Assembly: GCA_026018925.1 (NCBI GenBank)
Contig: JAKSZU010000009.1
Span: 79,513,090 to 79,577,089, forward strand
Direction: 5' to 3'
Length of the DNA: 64,000 nt
From: Tupaia tana
Lineage: Eukaryota; Chordata; Mammalia; Scandentia; Tupaiidae
The notes below the pieces were generated by a model. That model was not told the origin of the DNA, did not search any database, and saw only the letters and a program-made list of their open reading frames with translations. Made by a program: the position numbers and the translations under genes. This document shows positions 10,071 through 19,343 of this stretch, in pieces. How positions within the stretch are numbered: the first letter of the stretch is position 1; each line of letters starts with the position of its first letter.

Positions 10071-11689
10071 AGCATGATGACTAGAAATCACCACAGGACC
10101 ACAAGAAATATGGGAAAGCAAGAAAATACCTCTCCTCCAAGGGAAAAGAATAACTCCTCTTCATCCACAAGCAGTTCAATGGAAATCATGGAAATGTCTG
10201 ATAAAGAATTTAGAACATTCATAATGGTGAAGCTAACTAACAGAGATGGAAGAGAAGAGAGACAATGAACTGCAGAAGAGAAAGGAGAAAGAAGTTGATG
10301 AGTTGCAGGAGGTGAGGAAATTCTTACAAGATCTAAAAGAGGAATTACATACTTTAAAAAAGAATCAAAAGGAACTGTTAGAGATGAAGGTGTTAGGTTG
10401 AATTAGCATATGTTAGGCTGAGTAAGTATAGGCCGATTTAGCACAATTAGCATATATTAGGCTGAGTTCCTTTAGGCTTATTTAGCATAAATACCCTTGC
10501 TAGGGCTGCAGGCAGAGTTAGTTTATGTTAGGCCCAGTTAGCATAGGCTGAGTTAGCCTATTGGCCTCCAAGACAGGTTTTCAAAAATGGGGCACAGGAA
10601 TTCACTAAATTACAGGACACAGGAATTTGCAAATTAACAGAGGACAGGCGTGTCTGGCAGCACCAGGATGGACAAACCTGGAGGTGCCAGAAGAAGATTT
10701 ACCTACCTTAACTGAGAGTTCTTATCTAAATTCAAGCAGGCAATAACAGTTCCTTACTACACATGCCCCCTCCTTTGTGTGCGGCATACTATGAAAAGCT
10801 ACTGAGTAAGTATATCCTGTATTACCTCCTGAGCTATAAAAAGCCCCTCTTTCCTAGGTTCAGGGTCCTTGTTGCAACCTGCTGCATCAGGCATAAACTT
10901 GGACCCCAGCTAGCTGGAAAAATAAATGCCTCTTATGCAGTTGTATTGTCTTCTCTGCATCACCACCAGATAACTCAATCTTTGAACCTTACAAAGGCTA
11001 TAATACAGGAAGTCAAAAGCTCCCTTGAAAGTATTAAAAGCAGACTAGATCATACAGAAAATAGAACCTCAGATGCAGAAGAGAAAATTGCTGGCCTAGA
11101 AAAATCCACCACGAAGACTGAGAAAAATACTTAAAAATTTGAGAATAATATATGAGAAGTACTAGATACCATCAGACATCCAAGCATCCAGATAATTGGC
11201 ATCCCAGAAGACAAAGAGACTCATAAGGGCATTGATAATCTATTCCATAAAATCCTGCAAGAAAACTTTCCAAACCTAGAGAGGCACTCAAAGATCCAGT
11301 CCCAAGAAATACAGAGGACCCCAAATAGAATCAACCCAAGAAGATCTTCTCCAAGACACATTATAGCCAGGTTGACCAAAACCACAGACAAAGACAAGAT
11401 CCTAAGATTGGCAAGAAAGAAACAGCAAGTTACCTACAAAGGATATCCCATCAGGCTAACAGCAGATCTCTCATCGGAAACAATGCGAGTGAGAAAATAA
11501 TGGGAAAATATATCCAAAGTGTTAAGGGAAAAGCAATTTCAACCAAGTATACTGTATCCGGCAAGATTATCCTTCATGTGGGAAGAAAAGACAAGAACAT
11601 TCTCAGATGAACAAAACCTTAAGGAATTTACCAGCACCAGACCAAATCTCCAAGAAGTTCTCAAGGTGGTGCTGTATCAGGAAAATTAA
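10071..11689 (+). pseudogene. L1-type ORF1 remnant, split by an LTR
   Basis: Reads MTRNHHRTTRNMGKQENTS at the start (10074) and the MEIMEMSDKEFRTFIM segment shared with the L1 at 51211. Coiled-coil sequence continues after the LTR as SSLESIKSRLDHTENRTSDA (10763-11134 frame). RRM and C-terminal sequence follows in several frames to 'ctgtatcaggaaaattaaag'. Frameshifts and the 603-bp LTR insertion make it non-functional. Confidence 0.85.
10391..10993 (+). repeat. Solo LTR in ORF1, with AAGG target duplication
   Basis: Ends are TGTTAGGTTG...CCTTACA. The 4-bp duplication AAGG lies at 10387-10390 and 10994-10997. Removing the LTR restores the 'gatgaaggctataat' sequence seen intact at 51505. TATA-like 'gctataaaaagcccc' lies at about 10832 and polyadenylation signal 'aataaatgcc' at about 10920, so orientation is plus. 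The first 170 bp contain irregular repeats built on TTAGGC and TTAGCATA. Confidence 0.93.
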
Positions 11690-11789
11690 AGATACGCAGA
11701 GCTAAAAGGTCAAAAACTAAGAAAGTGGCCAACTTAATTGTAGGAACAAGTCTGGAGTTGAATATTATGTCCCAGAATTTAATCAGGAA

Positions 11790-12060
11790 AATCAAACCAC
11801 AACAGAAGATAAAGTACATGAGACTGAATTGGTGAAATATAATTTTATGACTTTTGACTAAAATATTGCTGATTTTCTTGTAGACTTTGTTATCTGATTG
11901 TAAGGATTTGTGTCCTGTCTTGAGATATGGATAGGTTCATGCACCTACCATGTGAACAGAATCCTAACCTGTTTTCTGGCTTTAAGCAAAGTTCCTTAGC
12001 ATTTCTTTGACTTAAGTTAAAACCGGTTTTCTTAATAGTACCAAGTGAACTTGCTATTGA
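11790..12060 (+). repeat. Segment similar to 15540-16710
   Basis: 'gagactgaattggtgaaat' with the following 100 bp matches 15561-15680. 'ttttctggctttaagcaaag' with its flanks matches about 16640-16690. The second copy carries about 900 bp of extra sequence, including a SINE. Either two related LINE tails or a proviral repeat could explain this. Confidence 0.55.
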
Positions 12061-12408
12061 AAGCAGTTAGACTATATAAAAAATTGTATGATCAATACAA
12101 TGTGAGGGGGAAAGGAATGGAAGACAACTGTAGACACCAGTGATAGTGTGCGAAGAGGGTGGGAAAGGACAAAGGGTCAGAAATGGGGGGTAAAAAATTC
12201 TAGAAACTAGAAATGGAAAATTTTTTATAATAATATGCATGATTAAGCCACTATGCAGTATATTCCGGATGGAAAACCACATTTTGTATACTGTGACGAT
12301 GCTTAGGAAAAGAATGTAAATTAAGTTAATTAAAAGTTTCCAGAAGAAAAACCAACTAAAACTATTTTTCTTGAAACTAAAAATAATGTATTAAAAATAC
12401 CTATTCGA

Positions 12409-12677
12409 GGGACCAGCAGTTAGCATAATGGCTATGTCGCTGGACTCCCACGTAGTCGACCGTGGTTCACATCCCAAACCTGGTGGCTTAAAACTCACGC
12501 CTGGCTCGTGTGCTTGCGTGCCCAAGATCCCGAGAAGAGAATAGAGGAGAAGGGATTGCGGCGTGGCCATCCCCCCTGGGGGGTGATTTCTCACTTTCTG
12601 TCTCTCTGTCTCTCTCTGTCTGTCTGGTGAGCGCACGTGTCCTATAGCGAAAACCTCTCCAAAAAAAAAAAAAAAAA
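12409..12677 (+). mobile_element. SINE family 1, young, with target duplication
   Basis: Full-length plus copy from GGGACCAGCAGTTAGC to 'gaaaacctctcc' and an A tail. A 10-bp duplication ACCTATTCGA lies at 12399-12408 and 12678-12687. Confidence 0.95.
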
Positions 12678-12699
12678 ACCTATTCGATGCCTGCAGTAA

Positions 12700-13125
12700 G
12701 ATAAATAGCTCCTGCTAGGTGCTACTTTACAGGATGTTCATTTTAATCACTGAAAAAAAAAGTTTGACTTGTGTTCATGGAAATGTATATATCAGCTGTG
12801 CTTGCTATGAACATATTTAGATTAATTGATATCTTTAGCGACTCAATAAAATGTGGGCAGAGGAAAGTATAGAAAGCAAACATAGATACCAGAGACAGTG
12901 TGGGAGGAGAGTGGGAGATGGCAGAGGGTAAGAGATAGGGAATCAAGGATGGGGAAAATAAAGCAAAACATACAGGAAAAAAATGGAAAATTATTTGTTG
13001 ATGATAACATGTATGTTGATGTGCTTGATTGAGCCAATATACAGTGTACTCTGGATGGAAAATCTCACTTTGTATTCTGTAATGGTGTACAGTGAATGAA
13101 TATATATAAATAAATTTAATAAAAA
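12700..13125 (+). mobile_element. LINE 3'UTR fragment (same tail type as 12060-12345)
   Basis: 'agagacagtgtgggaggagag', 'actctggatggaaaatctca', 'gtattctgtaatggtg' and an A-rich end 'aataaatttaataaaa' parallel the tail of the half-L1 just upstream. It is 5'-truncated and non-coding. Confidence 0.65.
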
Positions 13126-14639
13126 AGTGAAAATTTTCTAATCTATCTTCTAGAATTGAATAGAAGACTTGAGCTATATGTGAGGATAAACTACCTTATT
13201 CCAGGTAGTGATGCAGTTTGACTCATACTGTTCTTTCAAACTAATGAGTTTTATAGTCTCTTGACTAAAATTCTAAAATAAAAGCTATAATTTTTTGACT
13301 CTGTATTATATGTGTGTACACATACGTGTGGTATGTTGTGTTTATGTGTATGTTTTTCTGTATGTGGTATCAAATTGATTTAAATGTGTGCTTATACGTT
13401 AAAGTAGGCTCAAATGCTATTCAAGTTCACATGACTTGGGTAAAATCTTTAAAGATGATTTAGATTGTTAAACATGAATCAAAATGTCTTCAGAACTGTT
13501 AGCATGTGAATCAAGGGCCCAAATGGCCTCTGTCATAAATGGCCATTCTTGGTGCCCCATGGACAGTTAGGTAACAGACAAACCAGGGAAATGGAGAACT
13601 CTCTTGTGTCTGGTGATTCAGTCTTTAGATGAGACAAGCTGATGTAGGGCTAGCTTAGTTTTCCTTTACTTCAAAGGAAAGCACCTTAAATAAATAACCT
13701 TGTTTTTGCATAAGTAACTCAAAGATAATGGTTAAAAACAAATTGGGTAAATGTAAATAGAGTAAATGTTTGTCATTGGACTTGTCATCATTTTTACATT
13801 TTTCCGAGTGGTTTAAATGTTAAAAGAACGGTATGTTAAATTGTATTAATGATTGTTTGAGTTATTTCTAAGTTTAAATGTTGTATATACTTTGACACCA
13901 TGTTTTATATGGCATGAGTCTGAAATGTAATTTGATCTGTTAACAACTTGTGTTGTAAGAAAATATTTCTAGATATTATAAAATAGATGTTAAAATTTCA
14001 GAATAATGGTAACCAAAGCAAGAAATTAGAGAAATAATTATGTACTCAAAATATAAAGAGAAATTTAAGATGTTTTTGTTGAACAGGAAATGAAAATAGA
14101 CTTGAGGGTGTGTTTTTGTTCAAGAGGATTGTCTAATGTGGAGGATGTTTGAAATTTGTTTTAGACTAAGTGAATAAAAAAGAAAATATAGATAAAACTT
14201 AGTATATAAAGTTGAGAAAAAGGAATGTGAAATCTTAAGATAAAACTAACTAGAATTGACTAAACTTATCCACAGTTCTGTTAAAGACTAAAATTTGTTT
14301 TGTTTTTATATAATGGTAACAAAAATGAGTAAATTTAAAAAAAAAAAAACTTTTTGAGTATAAGAAAGAAAAAAGAATTCTGTGTGACTTCTGCTGTCTT
14401 AATCAGGTTATCTAGCTATTGTAGTTAAAAAGTCTGATTCTAATCTATTAAAGAACAGTTTTTTGATGGCTATAGTTTGAAATTTTTTAAATTGTCACTT
14501 TGGTTAAGTAAACAACAGATAGTCACAGTGCCCTGATCCTGCTTTAATCAAGTGTTGTAAACCTTTGATATTTGACAAACATCCCATGTCAAATTTCAGT
14601 TCCAGTTTAAGTTTCTTTTTTGACCTTAAACTAATTTTT
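13126..14639. other. Provirus internal region, no readable genes
   Basis: AT-rich, with many stops in all frames and no recognised repeat. By position it should lie in the proviral interior (former pol-env area), but I see no conserved motif. Confidence 0.45.
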
Positions 14640-14890
14640 TTGAGAGGTTTTTGCCATAGGGAGTGTGTGCTCGCCAAACAGACAGAGAGAAACAGAGAGA
14701 CAGAAAGCGAGAAATCACCCCCCGGGGGATGGCCACGCCACAATCCCTTCTCCTCCATTCTCCTCTTGGGATCTTGGGCACGCATGCACACGCGCCCGGC
14801 GTGAGTTTTAATCCACCGGGTCCGGGACACGAACTGCGGTCGACTACATGGGAGTCCAGTGACATAGCCATTACACTAACTGCTGGTCCC
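14640..14890 (-). mobile_element. SINE family 1, young, with 17-bp target duplication
   Basis: Reversed full-length copy. The target duplication ACCTTAAACTAATTTTT lies at 14623-14639 and 14892-14908. CpGs are largely intact ('cgcgcccggcgtgag'). Confidence 0.95.
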
Positions 14891-14908
14891 AACCTTAAAC
14901 TAATTTTT

Positions 14909-15947
14909 GAAAATTCTTAACAGGGCTCTTGGATGTCTGGGAAAAACAGATTAGACTTTCTGACATGTTGAAATTGTATGGGAAATATTGTCAACAATGA
15001 AATGGTGTTTAGCTCTCTATATACAAATTTGTGTCAATGATTGGTCCAAAATTGTATGAGATTCTTAAATATCTGTTATATATTAGTGTATTATCAGTCA
15101 CATTTGTAATGCTAAATAGTTATAATGTAGTTTGTCACAGAAATGATAAAATTTGTCTAATTTGGGTTATGGTAAAATTAGATCTTGAACCAGGGCCATT
15201 TTAAGTTTTGTTGTCTATAGTTAAAATTCTTTATTCTGATGCTCTTTCTAAAGCATTTTGTGATAAGCTATAATCCAAAAATTGCCTATTTTAAGGAAAC
15301 TAATGAAAAAGACTGATAAGTACTCTTTTTAAAGAATTGTGTATGTAGGATTATATATCATTATTGTTACTATTTAATTTGAGAAGAGACAAATCAATAT
15401 AGATAGCCCTATCTCAATAGGGATAGTGAGAAGGCAGGCCACCAGATTTGGGACTCAAACTGTGGTAACTTTGAGATTATATCTCTGAACTTCCAGGATT
15501 TAAATGAAAAGATTGGGCCATAGTAACACTGCAAACTCAACAAAAAAGAGATTAATTTCTTGAGACTGAACTGGTGAAATAGAATTTTTTTGACTTTTGA
15601 TTAAAACATTACTGATTTTCTTTTATGCTTTGTTTTCCAGATTTAAGGATTTTTATCTTGAGCTGTTGATAGGTTCAACAGTTTGTTAATTGTTTTCCTT
15701 TTGAAATTGTAACAAACTTTTCTCTCTTTCTGATCCCCTGGAATTGGAGAATATTGGTGAGCATTCTTATTTTGTGACAGTATGGTTTGCATAAGTTCAA
15801 TAATACTTGCCTTGCATCAGAAATTGGAAACACTGGATATTGCCACGGCTTTGACTGGCATGTCATATCCAAAGATATGATTAGAAAGGTAAGGAACTAA
15901 GGTTGATTTCAATGAAGCCAGCAGTTGCTCTTAGAAAGATTGCCTTG
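14909..15947. other. Provirus internal region with similarity to 11790-11930
   Basis: Mostly AT-rich non-coding sequence. The stretch 15555-15680 matches 11800-11930. No protein motif was recognised. Confidence 0.45.
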
Positions 15948-16214
15948 AGACCAGCAGTTAGCATAATGGCTATGTCACTGGACTCCCACGTAGTCAACTG
16001 CGGTTTGCGTCCTGGACCCGGTGGCTTAAACTCATGCCGGGCACGTGTGCGTGAGTGCCCAAGATCCCAAGAGGAGAATGGAGGAGAAGGGATTGCGGCA
16101 TGGCCATCCCCCCTGGGGGGTAATTTCTCACTTTCTATCTCTCTGTCTCTCTCTGTCTGTCTGGCGAGTGCACGTGCCTTATAGCAAAAACCTCTAAAAT
16201 TAAAAAAAAAAAAA
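15948..16214 (+). mobile_element. SINE family 1
   Basis: Plus copy with A box TAGCATAATGG, a modified B box and an A tail. The flanks 'gattgcct' and 'aattgcct' indicate a target duplication of about 7-8 bp. Confidence 0.92.
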
Positions 16215-16782
16215 ATTGCCTGGTACCACAAGCAGTTCTGCCTGGCAGGTAAGTAAAGCATGTCACTTCCTGACAGGCCCCCAAACTTCCAAGTACAGGT
16301 ACTTAAAGGCACAGTCAGGATGGATTCTTGACTTGGCTCAGTAGCCTTGGAGGCCTCTTAGAGTCTAATCTGAAGTTTCTTATAAAAGGTTCCAGCAAAG
16401 TCAACTAAATTGACTTGTATTCTTATTGGACTTTGTGCAAATAACAGACCAAATTAAGACTAAACTTATTTATTTGCAAATAAGTTAGTTTTATTATGCT
16501 TTTTTATTTTTTGGTAGAAAAGGGAAATGGAAAGAAGAAAAATGTTTCTCAAAAAAACTATAGTGCACTTATCACTAGATTTTAGCTCTGTACATATTAG
16601 TTTTTGAGTTTTTAGTATCTGCCTACTGTCTGGACAGATTCTTTATTTCCTGGCTTTAAGTCTTAAGCAAGTTTTTTCACATTTTTAAATTTTGATTCAT
16701 TAAAGATAAAACTGCTTTACTTAAAATTTTAGACACTGAGGATGATCAATTGGATAGACTCCCCAAATCTCCACAATAACTG

Positions 16783-16971
16783 GTGTATAATAAGTGTAAA
16801 TGCAAATGGCAGGCCAGAAAATTCTTTCGGATCACCTCAACCTTCTTTTTCCGCTGCATTTCATTGACAAAAGTTGTCCTAGACCATAAAATAGTTCTGA
16901 ATTATGTCTGGCTTATTAAGGAAGTTCACAGGATGACAACATTTCATGTTACACTTACAAATCTTAGTTAA
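16783..16971 (+). pseudogene. Retroviral env transmembrane-subunit remnant (tentative)
   Basis: A 62-codon open stretch contains SLTKVVLDHKIVLNYVW at about 16861-16911. The spacing of L, VVLD and NY resembles the helical region of gammaretroviral transmembrane subunits. The cysteine-containing part expected next is not readable, and stops flank the stretch. Its position, 0.8-0.9 kb before the 3' LTR, fits env. It is broken. Confidence 0.5.
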
Positions 16972-17013
16972 AAAATGTACTAAGCTATCTGGTTACTGAT
17001 AAAAATAGGCTAC

Positions 17014-17500
17014 TGTTGATGTAACCAACTCTGTGAAAATAATAATGCAGTTTATTCTAAGTAAAATGTGAGTTATCTAGGCCCAGAGAGGAGGCAAAGC
17101 ATGCCTTTCTTGGGGTGATCAAGTACAGGGGTTCCTTTTATTTGATTTTGAGGGCAAAAGGTTAAGTTTGGAATTTAGTGAAGAGTGAAGAGTTTTTCTA
17201 TTAATCTGGCCCCAAAAAGACAGGAAAAGTGGAATGGGAGGGGGGACTTGTAAGTTATAGGTGGCTTTTATAGTTTTTAAGTTGGTGATTAAAAAAAGGA
17301 AGTTTGCTGAAATCAGAAAAGAATGTACTTTAACAGAGATGAAGAACCTAATATATATGTCACAAAGATACTACTGCAGGGACAGAATGTAGAAAGATTC
17401 CTGTCAAAATGGTCTGTTAATGTTTGTGGGCATGACTCCTTCCAGACACCCTGGAAAGGATTTTGAAAAATAAAAAAATGCAGTCAGACTTCTGTTCTCA
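17014..17500 (-). repeat. LTR copy inside the provirus (same family as 26754-27306)
   Basis: Blocks shared with 26754-27306 include 'gaggcaaagcatgcctttct', 'gggtgatcaagtacagggg', 'gttaatgtttgtgggcatga' and 'gcagtcagacttctgt'. The ends align with TGTTGATG and TTCTGTTCTCA, but no clean target duplication is visible. The reversed polyadenylation signal ('tttatt') puts it on the minus strand. Confidence 0.75.
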
Positions 17501-17737
17501 TCAGCAACTTCGCTGTCTTGTTTTATATAATAATTAAATGTACTTTCAGGTTTGAAAATATAACAGTAGAAGCTGGTGATAGCATAATAGTATTGAAAAA
17601 TGAAAGGGACTATTGTATTTTGAAATAAATGCATGCTATTTTCTCCAATTCTGACCTCTGAAACTACGTCCTCATTCAGCAAGAAGCAGCCAGATCGGTC
17701 ATTGCCCATTTTCCCTCAGGATTGAGAGGTTTTTCTA
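17501..17737 (+). other. Provirus interior between the inserted LTR and the polypurine tract
   Basis: Non-coding, AT-rich at first, then 'ccttcattcagc'-like mixed sequence leading into 'ttccctcaggattgagaggt'. No motif was recognised. Confidence 0.45.
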
Positions 17738-17749
17738 AGAATGGGGGGA
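17738..17749 (+). other. Polypurine tract of the provirus
   Basis: AGAATGGGGGGA, one base before the TGAAAC start of the 3' LTR, is where the plus-strand primer of a retrovirus is expected. Confidence 0.7.
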
Positions 17750-17750
17750 C

Positions 17751-18303
17751 TGAAACGGAGCAAGAACCCCCTAATTTATTTTCTAGGGTTCCTGAAATAT
17801 AAAGTCCATTTATCTTGTAATGGCCCAGAGTAAGGCATAAGTCTTCAGACTTTGGTTTTGATAATGGACCATGAATGAGGGCCATTTGACCTCTAAAATT
17901 CTCACTTAAAAGAAAGATAAGGGTTTCAATTCAATATGTAAGATGTTTTATAGGCTGGAAACTGCTGGTTGTGAGCTCAAAGACTCCAGGCTGAACAGTT
18001 CCAGACACCTGAAGAGAAATTTGATTATCTAAGGCCTCACCAATCAAGAATGCCCAGGAGATGATCACACTCTCTTGAACCAATCATTGAGCTGATCATG
18101 CCTTTAGGACCTCTGCCCTTAATTTTTGCCCTTAAAGACGCATGTGGAAAACATCTTGAGGAGACCAGGTTTTTTCAGCATGAGCTGCCTGATCTCCTTG
18201 CTTTGCACTTTGCAATAAAGTTGTACTTTCCTTCACCACATCATGTGCCTATGTTTGGTTTTATAGCGCTTGGGCGAGTGAACCTGATTTGAATTTGGTA
18301 ACA
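17751..18303 (+). repeat. Provirus 3' LTR
   Basis: Starts TGAAACGGAGC, ends TTTGGTAACA, and is collinear with 6360-6914 throughout. The polyadenylation signal 'gcaataaagttg' is kept. It is followed by TCTT and then the array unit that was broken at 6359. Confidence 0.95.
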
Positions 18304-18896
18304 TCTTGTCTGAATATTTCGGAAATCTAAAAGATGGAATTTAGAGCATAGCTTCCCTGAACACTCCAAGACACACCTAAGTTTTAAAATGACTTCTGAA
18401 ATTAGCAAGTAAAAAGAAAATGCCCAAAGTGAGAAGTGGTTAAAAAATTGAAAATAAAATTAAAAATTTAAGAGAGAGAGAGAGAGCACGAGAAAGAGAA
18501 AGAGAGAGACCAGAAATAGTGAGAAGACAGAGGTCGCGCCACCTTGTCAGAATATTTCTGAAGTCTAGAAGAAGAAGTTTAGATCATAGCTTCCATAAAC
18601 AGGCGAGGAAGCACCTCAGCTTTAAAATGGCTTTGGAAATTAGCAAGTTAAAAGATAAGGCCAAGGTGAGGAGGAGTGACTGAAAAACAAAAAAACAAAA
18701 AAACAAAAAAAAAAAAAAAAAGGAATTAAAAATTTAAAGAGAGAGAGAAAGAGAGTGTAAGACAGAAAGAGAGAGAGATGGCCAGACACAGTGAGAAGAC
18801 AGAGGTAGCCCTACCTTTTCTGAATATATCAGGATTCTAGAAGATGAATTTGAGAGCATAGATTCCCTGATCAGGCCAGGATATATTGTAGAGTGA
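18304..18896 (-). repeat. 240-bp monomer array, segment 2
   Basis: Three unit starts (about 18307, 18548, 18821) continue the unit broken at 6359. A poly-A/CAAAAA stretch (18685-18722) sits at the usual A-rich position. It is interrupted by an LTR at 18897. Confidence 0.9.
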
Positions 18897-19343
18897 CACC
18901 AAATGAACAACCACCAAAGCCAGATTAAGTTTAAAGGGAGTCTTTATTAGCTGGCCAATGACTACAGCCTGAGGATTGGGGGCCGAGAGTCAGAACTGCA
19001 GCCTTGACCAAAGTTTGAGTAGTCTTTTTATAGGGGTCAGTTACCAGGGGTTTCTTTGCAAGCAGTTACAGAAGCTGAATCAAGCAGGTTAATTATTTCT
19101 GAGGGGAGTAGGGTTTCCATGCAAGCAGTTACATTGCTAAACAAAAGGGTTTCGGGCTAGTTAGCAAAGACCGTAGCAGGTACAAGATGTTGTCCCAGGT
19201 ATGGTTTTCTATATGGCTAGCACAAGCTATTTTCTCATGGGAAGAACAAGCAGGTTTACAGAAGCAGATAGCCATGTTAGGGTAAGTGAACAAAATGGAA
19301 AAACAGTTGTTCATGTGCAAGATCTAATATGCGACCTTCCACA
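18897..19343 (-). repeat. Solo LTR in the monomer array (third LTR family)
   Basis: The insert runs TGTAGAGTGACACC...GCGACCTTCCACA and breaks a unit between 'ggccagga' and 'ctttaaaattgcttctg'. In reverse it has TG...CA ends, TATA-like 'ctataaaaagactact' (reverse of 19019-19035) and AATAAA (reverse of 'tctttattagc', about 18945). It holds two copies of 'gcaagcagttaca'. A target duplication is not evident. Confidence 0.75.

Larger units (their letters stand above)
9986..12345 (+). mobile_element. Half-L1-like element (5'UTR end, ORF1, 3'UTR; no ORF2)
   Basis: After a short 5'UTR (about 9986-10070), ORF1 runs to about 11689 in broken frames, followed by an intergenic spacer and a few dozen bases resembling an ORF2 start ('gtggccaacttaattg'). 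Then 3'UTR-like sequence ends in 'gtaaattaagttaattaaaa'. The ORF2 body is absent. The 3'UTR ('ccggatggaaaaccacattt', 'gtatactgtgacgatg') differs from the main L1 tail here but recurs at 12840-13125 and, reversed, at 42955-43090. This fits an ORF1-only LINE design. An internally deleted L1 is the alternative. Confidence 0.6.
6360..18303 (+). mobile_element. ERV provirus (gammaretrovirus-like), inserted in the monomer array
   Basis: Two similar LTRs in direct orientation (6360-6914 and 17751-18303) bound an 11.9-kb insertion. The array reads 'ccctacctt' before it and 'tcttgtctgaatatt' after it, giving a 4-bp target duplication CCTT/TCTT with one later mutation, as expected for class I ERVs. A candidate primer-binding site follows the 5' LTR and a purine tract precedes the 3' LTR. 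No gag or pol frame survives, and only a short env-like remnant is seen. Later insertions include a half-L1, a solo LTR, another LTR and several SINEs. Confidence 0.9.

Noticed and set aside
10391..10560. TTAGGC-rich repeats as an interstitial telomere-like tract
   Set aside because: The repeats are irregular, about 20 bp long, and confined to the start of an LTR with a target duplication; they are not (TTAGGG)n.
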